From contig CALFYN010000676.1 in the NCBI GenBank assembly GCA_937952345.1, forward strand, positions 1 through 15,090: a stretch of 15,090 nt of DNA, given 5' to 3'. This document shows positions 1 to 6,639 of the stretch, one piece after another. The first letter of the stretch is position 1; each line of letters starts with the position of its first letter. Below the pieces are notes generated by a model that ran no database searches, had not been told where the DNA came from, and was given only the letters and a program-made list of their open reading frames with translations. Origin of the DNA: an uncultured Acidobacteriota bacterium (GTDB taxonomy: Bacteria > Acidobacteriota > Terriglobia > Bryobacterales > Bryobacteraceae). The position numbers were made by a program, and so were the translations under genes.

Positions 1-62
1 TAGATGGTGTCCGCGGTTTGCGCGGAAGCGGTGAGTGCGAGGAAGAAGAGCAGATGCTTCAA
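1..62 (-). CDS. Start of a secreted protein gene (partial, runs off left edge)
   Basis: Only the first 20 codons are visible. They read as a classic Sec signal peptide: Met-Lys-His, then a hydrophobic stretch LLFFLALTA, then an SAQ-type signal peptidase I cleavage site near residue 14-15. The start is the TTG at 62-60. The same frame has a TGA stop only a few codons upstream and no earlier start, so TTG or something inside the signal peptide must be used. A strong Shine-Dalgarno GAGGTG (73-68) sits five bases before the TTG. The TTG overlaps the galactokinase stop as TTGA, so translation is probably coupled to galK. The mature protein is outside the window and its function is unknown. Its place in a galactose operon would fit a periplasmic sugar enzyme such as a mutarotase or glycosidase, but that is only a guess. 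Confidence 0.72.
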   Translation of the reverse strand, partial: MKHLLFFLALTASAQTADTI

Positions 63-1150
63 GGAGTCACCTCATGTGCGCCGTTCACGGGGCGGCAGAC
101 GTAGATGTCGGGTTTGATGCCGCATGCGGTTTCGTAGAGTACCGGAACACGTTCGAGAAATGCGGGAACAGCGCTTTCCTCAACCAGACTGATGGTGCAG
201 CCGCCGAATCCGGCACCGGTCATCCGGGAGCCGTAGACACCGTCCACGGTTTGCGCGGCTTCGACAAGCTTGTCGAGTTCGTCGCAGCTCACTTCGTAGT
301 CGGTTTTCAGCGATTCATGCGAAGCGTACATGAGCGCGCCGAATTTTCTATAGTCGCCGGATTGGAGGGCGGCCGCTGCCTGTTCGGTGCGCTCAATCTC
401 GCCGATGACATGGCGCGCACGCTTGCGAACCTGCGGCGTGAGCTGGTCCGCGTGCTCCGCAAACTGGCCTGGGGTGACATCGCGCAGCAGCGGCTTGCCG
501 AAGAAAGCGGCGGCTGTCTCGCAATCGCGGCGCCGGTGATTGTAGGAACTTCCGGTGAGTTCGTGTTTGACCTTCGAGTTGGCGATCACGAGCCGGAGGT
601 TTTCAGGAATGGGCACGGGCTGGTATTCGAGACTGCGGCAATCGAGCAGGATGGCATGGTTCTCCACGCCGTGAATGGAGATGAATTGATCCATGATGCC
701 GCACTTCATCCCCACGTAATCGCTTTCCGCTTGTTGGCACAACTCCGCCAGACGGCAATTCGGAATCGTGTGCCCCGACAAGGAGGAAAGAGCGAGGACA
801 GTGGACACCTCCAATGCCGCCGAGGAGGATAGCCCGGCCCCGATGGGCACATCGCTTGTGAAGGTCAGTTCCGCGCCCTGCAACGGATAGCCGGCCTTTT
901 CGAGGACATACGCCGTGCCTGCGGGATAGTCACACCAGGCGTTGCGGCGCGGCTGATACTCGTCCAGCGAAACTTCGAACCGTTCAGAAAACTGCGCCGA
1001 TGACAGGAGCAGTTTCCGGTCCGCGCGGGGGCGGGCAGTCACCGTGGTGTAGAATCCGATGGCGGCGGGCATGACGAAGCCGCCGTTATAGTCGGTGTGC
1101 TCGCCGATGAGATTGACACGGCCAGGAGCGCGAAAGGTCCGATGGCTCAC
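59..1150 (-). CDS. galK: Galactokinase
   Basis: Phosphorylates alpha-D-galactose with ATP to galactose-1-phosphate, the first committed step of the Leloir pathway in the cytoplasm. All GHMP-kinase hallmarks of galactokinase are present. The signature GRVNLIGEHTDY at residues 10-21 binds galactose. The ATP loop PIGAGLSSSA is at 102-111, the catalytic Asp is in GIMDQF (D154), and the C-terminal glycine motif TGAGFGGC is at 311-318. At 363 residues it is slightly shorter than the usual 380 or so, with a short N-terminus, but nothing essential is missing. The start is GTG (1150-1148), overlapping the stop of the preceding small membrane gene as GTGA. A good Shine-Dalgarno AGGAG lies at 1161-1157. 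Upstream is a sugar symporter, so galactose is the likely transported substrate. A related GHMP sugar kinase is possible, but the signature strongly favours galactose. Confidence 0.96.
   Translation of the reverse strand: MSHRTFRAPGRVNLIGEHTDYNGGFVMPAAIGFYTTVTARPRADRKLLLSSAQFSERFEVSLDEYQPRRNAWCDYPAGTAYVLEKAGYPLQGAELTFTSDVPIGAGLSSSAALEVSTVLALSSLSGHTIPNCRLAELCQQAESDYVGMKCGIMDQFISIHGVENHAILLDCRSLEYQPVPIPENLRLVIANSKVKHELTGSSYNHRRRDCETAAAFFGKPLLRDVTPGQFAEHADQLTPQVRKRARHVIGEIERTEQAAAALQSGDYRKFGALMYASHESLKTDYEVSCDELDKLVEAAQTVDGVYGSRMTGAGFGGCTISLVEESAVPAFLERVPVLYETACGIKPDIYVCRPVNGAHEVTP
68..73 (-). promoter_or_regulatory. Shine-Dalgarno site for the TTG-started secreted gene
   Basis: GAGGTG on the minus strand, five bases before the TTG at 62-60 and lying within the last codons of galK. 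It decides the unusual TTG start of the partial gene at the left edge. Confidence 0.55.
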
Positions 1151-1350
1151 TTGGGACTCCTAGCGGCGCGGCGGGCGGCGATGAGCAGTATCGCGCCCGT
1201 CAGTAGCAGTGCGAGTCCCCAGTAGAGATTGACGTTCAGGCCCAGTGAGCGCTGATAGATGCTGGGGTCGGCCAGCGCGCCGTAGATGGAGAGCACCAGC
1301 CCGACGATGGCGAGCAGCAGACCGATCGGAATACGGAGATCGAGACCCAT
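1147..1350 (-). CDS. Small two-helix membrane protein between symporter and galactokinase
   Basis: A 67-residue protein with two predicted membrane helices, at about residues 8-27 (rich in Leu, Ile, Val and Gly) and 43-59. A short loop joins them, and the basic C-terminal tail (ARRAARSPK) should stay in the cytoplasm. I do not recognise a named family. The gene starts 6 bp after the symporter stop, and its own stop overlaps the galactokinase start. It is therefore almost certainly cotranscribed with both and may be an accessory or stabilising subunit of the transporter, by analogy with small proteins coupled to some solute symporters. No clear Shine-Dalgarno precedes its ATG, so translation is probably coupled to the symporter gene. 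The function is inferred from context only. Confidence 0.78.
   Translation of the reverse strand: MGLDLRIPIGLLLAIVGLVLSIYGALADPSIYQRSLGLNVNLYWGLALLLTGAILLIAARRAARSPK
1157..1161 (-). promoter_or_regulatory. Shine-Dalgarno site for galK
   Basis: The minus strand reads AGGAG here, six bases before the GTG start of galactokinase and inside the last codons of the small membrane gene. It supports the GTG start and translational coupling between the two genes. Confidence 0.6.
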
Positions 1351-1356
1351 AGTTCG

Positions 1357-3063
1357 TTACCAGAAAATAATGTTCAGAATCAGTGTGACGCCAAGGATGA
1401 TTACGCCGAGGGGAGCAGGGCGCTTGTACCAGGCGAGATGCTCTTCTTCGGGCTTGGGTGTGAGGGAATAGACCAGCCCGCGCAACTCATCGGTCACACG
1501 AGGAGTGGTGACTAAGCTCACAGCAATGGTGATTACGAAACAGGCCAGCCATGCGTAGATGGCGGTCCAGAAATTCTGCGCCATTTCGCTGGGGTAAGTG
1601 GTGGCCGCACTGATCCATCCGCCCTTGATGCCGGCTACGGCGCCCTTGGGCAGAGACAGGCCGTGATGCAGAGCGGCTGCGGCCGTCCCCATCACAAGGC
1701 CTGCGAACGCGCCATGTCCGGTGGCTCGCGGCCAGAACATTCCGAGCAAAAATGTTGCAAACAGGGGAGCGTTGACGAAGGCGAACACCAACTGGAGGAA
1801 GTCCATGATGTTGTTGAACTGCGTGGCGAGATAGGCGGCCAGCACGGAGGCGATGATGCCGAACACGGTGGCCATGCGGCCCATCCAGAGGTAGTGCGCG
1901 TCGCTGGCCTGCTTGCGGATATAGCTTTGGTAGATATCGTAGGTCCAGACGGTGTTGAACGCGGTGACGTTGCCCGCCATGCCGGACATGAACGAAGCAA
2001 GCAGCGCGGTGAGCCCGAGTCCCAGCATTCCGGGTGGAAAGTAATGCGCCAACATCATGGGGATGGTCATGTCGTAGTTCAATGACCCGTCGGGCTTCTG
2101 GGGCAGATGAAAGCCGCTGGATCCGGAGGTGAGGGCGATGGCGATCATGCCGGGCAGGATGACCAGCGCGGGGAACAGCATCTTCGGCACGGCGGCAATG
2201 AGCGGAGTGCGGCGGGCGGCGGCCATGGAATTGGCGGCCATGGCGCGCTGCACCACAAGGAAGTCCGTGCACCAGTAGCCAAAGGAGAGCACGAAGCCGA
2301 GCCCCATCACCATGCCGAACCATTCCACACCCATGGGATTGCTGGAGGCACTGCCGAAGTGCTGCCAGGAACTGGTGAACGCACCCGAGGCGAAGCCCTG
2401 CGAGGTGGAGACGGCGCCGAGCCGTTCCACCAGTTGCGGCCAACCGCCGATGTCTTTCATCCCGAGAAATACGAGTGGGAGGAATCCGGCCACAATGAGG
2501 AAGAACTGCAGGACTTCGTTGTAGATGGCCGAGGTCAGGCCACCGAGGAAGATATAGCAAAGGACAATGACGGCGGAAAGCCAGACGCTGGCGTTGAAAT
2601 CCCAGCCGAGCAAGGCAGCCAACAGCAGGCCCATCGCGTAGAGAGAAATCCCGGAGGAGAAGATGGTCATCGCGGCGAAACTGATGGCATTGAAGCCGCG
2701 GGTCTTTTCATCGAAGCGCAGTTTCAGGTATTCGGGGACGGATCGAGCGCGGGAACCGTAATAGAACGGCATCATGAAGACTCCCACGAAGACCATGGCG
2801 GGGATTGCGCCGACCCAATAAAAATGGCTGGTGGCGATGCCGTACTTCGCGCCCGAAGCGGCCATCCCCATGACCTCTTGCGCTCCCAGATTGGCCGAGA
2901 GAAAGGCGAGTCCGGTGATCCAGGCGGGAATGGACCGGCCGGACAGGAAGAAATCCGAGGACGTGCGCATGTAGCGCTTCAAGGAGAAGCCGATGCCGAC
3001 CACGAACGCGAGATACGTCAGAAGGATGAAATAGTCAACCAGACCAAGTTCGATGCGGAACAT
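1357..3063 (-). CDS. SSS-family sodium/sugar symporter (SGLT-like)
   Basis: A 568-residue inner-membrane carrier of the solute:sodium symporter family, expected to couple Na+ entry to sugar uptake. Hydrophobic segments run through the whole length, consistent with 13-14 helices. Family marks include the early SDFFLSGRSIPAW region (residues 36-48) and the SANLGAQE segment (56-63) of the first core helix. Others are RSVPEYLKLRF (107-117), the LGGLTSAIYNEVLQF segment (173-187), and the long stretch ending in WTYDIYQSYI (373-382), which aligns with the TMDIY end of core helix 8 in SGLT proteins. By hand alignment, the Ser-Ser sodium-site pair of SGLT appears as Ser-Gly at about 360-361; this placement is uncertain. 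Cotranscription with galactokinase makes galactose the most likely substrate. Substrate assignment is inference; family membership is secure. Confidence 0.93.
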   Translation of the reverse strand: MFRIELGLVDYFILLTYLAFVVGIGFSLKRYMRTSSDFFLSGRSIPAWITGLAFLSANLGAQEVMGMAASGAKYGIATSHFYWVGAIPAMVFVGVFMMPFYYGSRARSVPEYLKLRFDEKTRGFNAISFAAMTIFSSGISLYAMGLLLAALLGWDFNASVWLSAVIVLCYIFLGGLTSAIYNEVLQFFLIVAGFLPLVFLGMKDIGGWPQLVERLGAVSTSQGFASGAFTSSWQHFGSASSNPMGVEWFGMVMGLGFVLSFGYWCTDFLVVQRAMAANSMAAARRTPLIAAVPKMLFPALVILPGMIAIALTSGSSGFHLPQKPDGSLNYDMTIPMMLAHYFPPGMLGLGLTALLASFMSGMAGNVTAFNTVWTYDIYQSYIRKQASDAHYLWMGRMATVFGIIASVLAAYLATQFNNIMDFLQLVFAFVNAPLFATFLLGMFWPRATGHGAFAGLVMGTAAAALHHGLSLPKGAVAGIKGGWISAATTYPSEMAQNFWTAIYAWLACFVITIAVSLVTTPRVTDELRGLVYSLTPKPEEEHLAWYKRPAPLGVIILGVTLILNIIFW

Positions 3064-3071
3064 TCTGGTTT

Positions 3072-3106
3072 ATTGTAGAACCGAAGTCCCGCTGGACGTT
3101 GGTCAA
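3072..3106 (-). promoter_or_regulatory. Weak promoter candidate for the symporter-galK operon
   Basis: The minus strand has TACAAT at 3077-3072 (one mismatch to the -10 consensus) and TTGACC at 3106-3101 (one mismatch to the -35), but the spacer of 23 bp is too long for an ordinary sigma-70 promoter. The -10 lies only eight bases from the symporter ATG, which lacks a Shine-Dalgarno site. If the -10 is used, the mRNA would be nearly leaderless. Suggestive only. Confidence 0.25.
3077..3090 (-). other. Small UUCG-tetraloop hairpin in the sheath-symporter gap
   Basis: The minus-strand RNA reads GGGAC, UUCG, GUUCU, forming a five-pair stem (two of the pairs G-U) closed by the very stable C(UUCG)G loop. 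No U-tract follows, so it is not a convincing intrinsic terminator. It could be a processing or stability element between the sheath gene and the symporter, or chance. Confidence 0.25.
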
Positions 3107-4629
3107 CCCCACCGTCCGGCGATGGCTTCTCCACTGGATGCAATGCTGCGGAATCCAGCCAGACGGGCCTCGTCGCGGCCTGCGTAAGCGACGAAGACCA
3201 TTAAGCCCAGCTTTCCGATGGCTTCCATGGCGGTCATGGTCAGGCATGTTTCCATGCAAGGCGTGATCTTCGATTCGCCGCCGTCTTTGTACATATGGAG
3301 CGGCAGCCGGCTGACTGTGAGGATCTCGGTGCCGTCCATGCTCCATCCAAACTCGGCGAAGTTCTGCCCCAGCAGGCAGGCGCAGAGGAACGCGGAGTTG
3401 CCCCAGAGGTAGTGCTGATGGACAGGTGCGGGAGGCATCTCTTCGAAATCGAACCGCTCGGTTCGCTCGCCGTTCTTTCCATACGGCATGCGCACGAGGT
3501 AGCGGGGAATGGAGAGTCCGATGTACCGCGCCTCAGGCAGAGAGCGAATCAGATTCCAGCCTTCTTGCTCCGGACCGGGCTTCCAGTCCTCGGGATACGG
3601 CGTGGTGGCCAACGATTCGCAACCGAGGATCTGGTGTGCGGCAGAAGCGAGGAACGGCGCGCCGGCCTTGCGGGCCAGTAGCCCAAGCCTCGCCAAGCGG
3701 TTGAGATCCTCCATCGACAGGGTGAAGGTGTACGCTCCCAGGATCACAGCCCAGGGGTCGGCGCCGGGCGTGCCCACGGTCTGCTCGACAATCAAGCGGT
3801 GCAAGGCAGTGGTTCGGAGATCGTCGGTGGAAGCGAGGTCGGCGTCGATTTCTTGTGCGGAGATGTCCACCAGGTGAATCTTCAGTTTTGGCCCGGTCTC
3901 CACTTCGCGCACCAGCAGGTAGAGCGAACGCCAGTTGGCTTCGAGTTCCTGAAACGCCGGGTGGTGCAGAATGGCGCGCATCGATCCACCGATGGCATCA
4001 TCGGCCATCTGGATCAGTTCTTTCTTCTTCGGGTCGGCTTTGGGAACAAGATGCGGAGCGACCACCGATTGGATGAATTGGGCCATCGGGTCGGATTTCG
4101 CGGTGGAAGCTCCACGCGATTCGGTGGCTTCGAGAGCCTGGTCGAGCAGGCTGCCGGTAAGAAGCGATTCGGCGGATGCCTTCGGAGGCGGCGCGGCGGG
4201 TTGGCTCTTGGGTGCGCCGGGATCGACACCGAGTTCGCGGGCCGCGGAGAGGAAGGTGGACGGATCTTCGAGGTCGTCGCGCAGTTGGCGCAGTTTTTTA
4301 AAAAACGGGTGCGTTTCGAAGATTCGGTCGGGAAGAAAATCGTCGAGTTCGCGAAACTCGAGATCCAATGATGAGCCGTCCTCCAGGGGCAGGCGCAATT
4401 GAACATGGAGGCTTTCCAGCAGATCCTCGAAGTTGTCGCGGTCCACCGTGATGGGCTTGCGAGCACCTTTGGTTACGATGCCCCGGCTGGCCCGGCCGCT
4501 AAAGTCGCCGAGCACCAGAATCCGGAATGGCGTGTCACGATCAGGGCGTTGCGGACCGCGGGTCCGCTCTGTTTGTGGGGTACCCGGATCGACATCCAGA
4601 TGCACATCCGCGTATGAAGTTCTTGCCAT
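3103..4629 (-). CDS. Fused type VI contractile sheath protein (TssB-TssC / ImpB-ImpC fusion)
   Basis: A 508-residue fusion of the two sheath subunits that wrap the inner tube in type VI secretion and contract to drive injection. Residues 34-135 are TssB/VipA-like: the PFRILVLGDFSG strand (34-45), the VDRDNFEDLLESLHVQL segment (62-78) and the family's P-F-F-K-K-L-R helix. A Pro/Ala-rich linker follows (about 136-180). Residues 181-508 are TssC/VipB-like: LHHPAFQELEANWRSL (221-236), the KLKIHLVDIS strand (248-257) and the DPWAVILGAYTF core (291-302). The RLARFQ-type end appears as ARLAGFRSIA, with a terminal AIAGRW. Typical separate TssB and TssC are about 165 and 495 residues, so both halves are compact. 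No other type VI gene is in the window. The start is ATG at 4629 with GGAG at 4642-4639. The next gene downstream begins 39 bp after its stop. Confidence 0.87.
   Translation of the reverse strand: MARTSYADVHLDVDPGTPQTERTRGPQRPDRDTPFRILVLGDFSGRASRGIVTKGARKPITVDRDNFEDLLESLHVQLRLPLEDGSSLDLEFRELDDFLPDRIFETHPFFKKLRQLRDDLEDPSTFLSAARELGVDPGAPKSQPAAPPPKASAESLLTGSLLDQALEATESRGASTAKSDPMAQFIQSVVAPHLVPKADPKKKELIQMADDAIGGSMRAILHHPAFQELEANWRSLYLLVREVETGPKLKIHLVDISAQEIDADLASTDDLRTTALHRLIVEQTVGTPGADPWAVILGAYTFTLSMEDLNRLARLGLLARKAGAPFLASAAHQILGCESLATTPYPEDWKPGPEQEGWNLIRSLPEARYIGLSIPRYLVRMPYGKNGERTERFDFEEMPPAPVHQHYLWGNSAFLCACLLGQNFAEFGWSMDGTEILTVSRLPLHMYKDGGESKITPCMETCLTMTAMEAIGKLGLMVFVAYAGRDEARLAGFRSIASSGEAIAGRWG
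4294..4305 (-). repeat. T6A6 palindromic homopolymer tract inside the sheath gene
   Basis: The minus strand reads six T then six A, coding Phe-Phe-Lys-Lys at residues 109-112 near the end of the TssB half. It is a perfect 12-bp palindrome and an outlier in a GC-rich gene. It is slip-prone, but its phase does not match a classical -1 ribosomal frameshift heptamer. Confidence 0.6.
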
Positions 4630-4638
4630 ATGATTGAT

Positions 4639-4642
4639 CTCC
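4639..4642 (-). promoter_or_regulatory. Shine-Dalgarno site for the sheath gene
   Basis: GGAG on the minus strand, nine bases before the ATG of the TssB-TssC fusion. The spacing is slightly long but usable. Confidence 0.4.
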
Positions 4643-4664
4643 GCGTGCGCTTACAATATGGACG

Positions 4665-4695
4665 ATTATACGCTCTATTGCGTGTTGATCGTCAC
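4665..4695 (-). promoter_or_regulatory. Candidate promoter of the fused sheath gene
   Basis: On the minus strand a perfect -10 box TATAAT lies at 4670-4665, with GTGACG (four of six matches to TTGACA) at 4695-4690 and a 19-bp spacer. It sits at the end of the preceding gene, about 35 bases upstream of the sheath ATG, in a GC-rich setting where TATAAT by chance is uncommon. It suggests the sheath gene can be transcribed independently of the upstream secreted-protein pair. Confidence 0.45.
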
Positions 4696-6639
4696 CAGAT
4701 GCTGCCCTCTGGGGAGCACCAGAAGCCAGGATTCTTCGAATATCCAAAGCTTGGGTTCGGTGGCCACACCATCGATGTGAAGGCTGCGTACGGGTTTGTC
4801 CAGGGCGGCGAAAGCGCGGGCGGAGGATTCATAGGAGAACTCGATGGTCGATTCGTTGGACCATGCGGACTTCAGGTCAGCGTTGAGTTCGGTGAGCCGG
4901 ATGGGAGGCGCTTCCTCGCTTGGTTCGACTGTGTGCTTGCCGGCGGGAAGCCAAAGAAAGCCGCCCTCCGCGGCCGGCCAGGGTACGCCGTCCACCTTGG
5001 CTGCGCCGTCCCAGCGCAGGCCAACGTTTTGCCGGGCATCGATGATGAACTTGCCGTGTTCTCTTTGGAACGACCGCACTGCAGCGGCCGCCGCGCCAAC
5101 GAGCGGCCAGTCGGTTCTGCGGATTGAGCTTTCGAAGTACAGCATCAGGCGGGGAAAGGCGTTCGCGGCCAGATGAATTTCACGGAAGAGCTCAGTGCCT
5201 ACCTGTTGTTTGGTTGGATAGACGTCCTGGTAGCGCTCGACGACATTAATATCGATGGCCAGACGGCTCGCATTCTTCACGAGCGGCGCGTATTGCCCGG
5301 CGAGTTTGACGTAGCGTTCCGCGCCAAGGCTCCAGGCCGTGGCGGGATCTTCGACGAGGAAGGTGAAGTCATGCTGGTCCATCATCGGGAGCACTTTCCG
5401 GACATCGGCGCCGATCTTTTCCCGTGTCTCGGGCTGCAGGAGGTTGTCGACATGGGTGAGCACAAGATCCAGATGGGGAAGTTCCTTGCGCATGCCGTCC
5501 ATGAAGCGCATCCACTCGCTTTGCAGAGTGCGCGCCAATTCGACGCGGTATTCGAGGAACTGGACGAGTCCGCTGGCGTTGCGGGACCAGTGTTTCGGGC
5601 CGGATTCATCAAACAGAACGGCGGGATCGAAGCCTGCAAGAGATTGGAATTCGCGGCGCACCTCGGCATTGAGGGGGGTGAATCGGGATGGGTTCTCGTG
5701 CCCTTCGAGGGATTCGAAATACAGTTCGGCGAGGTTGACCCCGTCCCAGTCAAATCGGCGCAGCAACCCTTGTACACCTGAGCGAACGGCTTCCGCGCAT
5801 TCGGGATTGCGCAGGTTCATCAGCTTGCGCCAGTCGAGGTGTGCGTCGTCACCACTGGCCGTTTTCTCGCGCCATTGCGGATTGTCGAGCCAGAAACGCT
5901 CGCTGACGTGCGGGAGTTCGAGCCATGCGTAGACGTGAATCGCGTTTTGATGAGCGGCTCCGATGAGAGAGCGCAGGAACGTGTCACGGGTTTCATCCGG
6001 TTCGAAATAATGCCAGGCCGCGATGTGGAGCGCGGCGACACCGTTTCGGCGCCATTGGCGCGCGAGGTATGCGGGGTCTGTTCGCATGCGGTAGGAGGTG
6101 TCGAGAAAGACCCAGAGACGACGGCTGTGGAACGGCGCCTGCATGCCGAGATCAGCCAATGCCTGGAGGATGTAGGGATACCGTTCGTGACCGGCAAGGC
6201 CTGGACTCGTGGCAGCCCATAGGATTGCGCCTTTGGGCTGCTGGATACCGGCGAGAAGCGGTGCGCCTTCCCGTTTTTCCTTGGTGAAGACGATCGCCTC
6301 TTGCGGGATTTCAAACACCGGCACATCCATGGGGGCTTCCCAAATGATGGGCAGCTTTGGTTCGCGAAGTTCAACTGCGCTGTATACGCGGGCGCTTTTT
6401 CCGGTGGGGCGGATGCCGAATGCTTCAGCGTGCGGGGAGGCACCTTCGAGAATGATAATGGCGCCTTCGCTGAGCCTCGCTTGCAGTTGCGCCGGGTCGA
6501 GGGTCGCGGCCTCGGACGGGAGAACGATTCCTGTTTCAACTTTGATGGCGGCGAGGATGTTGCGCCAGGGATCGGCGCCGGCGTCGGTAGTGGCTAACAG
6601 GATCGCCGGGGTTAAGAGAACGCTAGCGAGTAAACGCAT
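4675..6639 (-). CDS. Secreted PgaB/GHL10-like TIM-barrel protein, probable polysaccharide-processing enzyme
   Basis: A 654-residue exported protein if started at ATG 6639, which opens directly with a signal peptide (MRLLASVLLTPAILLATTDAGA). The frame stays open 17 codons further upstream, but those residues are polar and would bury the signal. Residues 50-165 look like a Rossmann-type domain similar to the non-catalytic GATase1-like domains next to some glycosidases (RLSEGAIIILEGASPHAE). Residues 171-510 resemble the glycoside-hydrolase-like barrel of PgaB: RRLWVFLDTSYR, then YLARQWRRNGVAALHIAAW, then HVYAWLELPH, then FDWDGVNLAELYFE. D299, E305 and E309 are candidate active-site residues. Two small beta domains may close the C-terminus. 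The start overlaps the TPR gene end by 17 bp, so the two are coupled. The likely role is trimming or hydrolysis of an exported glycan in the periplasm. The exact substrate is unknown. Confidence 0.8.
   Translation of the reverse strand: MRLLASVLLTPAILLATTDAGADPWRNILAAIKVETGIVLPSEAATLDPAQLQARLSEGAIIILEGASPHAEAFGIRPTGKSARVYSAVELREPKLPIIWEAPMDVPVFEIPQEAIVFTKEKREGAPLLAGIQQPKGAILWAATSPGLAGHERYPYILQALADLGMQAPFHSRRLWVFLDTSYRMRTDPAYLARQWRRNGVAALHIAAWHYFEPDETRDTFLRSLIGAAHQNAIHVYAWLELPHVSERFWLDNPQWREKTASGDDAHLDWRKLMNLRNPECAEAVRSGVQGLLRRFDWDGVNLAELYFESLEGHENPSRFTPLNAEVRREFQSLAGFDPAVLFDESGPKHWSRNASGLVQFLEYRVELARTLQSEWMRFMDGMRKELPHLDLVLTHVDNLLQPETREKIGADVRKVLPMMDQHDFTFLVEDPATAWSLGAERYVKLAGQYAPLVKNASRLAIDINVVERYQDVYPTKQQVGTELFREIHLAANAFPRLMLYFESSIRRTDWPLVGAAAAAVRSFQREHGKFIIDARQNVGLRWDGAAKVDGVPWPAAEGGFLWLPAGKHTVEPSEEAPPIRLTELNADLKSAWSNESTIEFSYESSARAFAALDKPVRSLHIDGVATEPKLWIFEESWLLVLPRGQHLVTINTQ

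Noticed and set aside
35..832. Long open frame on the plus strand opposite galactokinase
   Set aside because: It is the antisense of a gene with all galactokinase motifs; its protein has no recognisable features.
1487..2560. Minus-strand open frame of 357 codons inside the symporter gene
   Set aside because: Arg/His/Pro-rich out-of-frame shadow; the symporter frame is clearly real.
2107..3078. Open frame of 323 codons on the plus strand opposite the symporter
   Set aside because: Gly/Glu/His-rich composition typical of the reverse complement of a membrane-protein gene.
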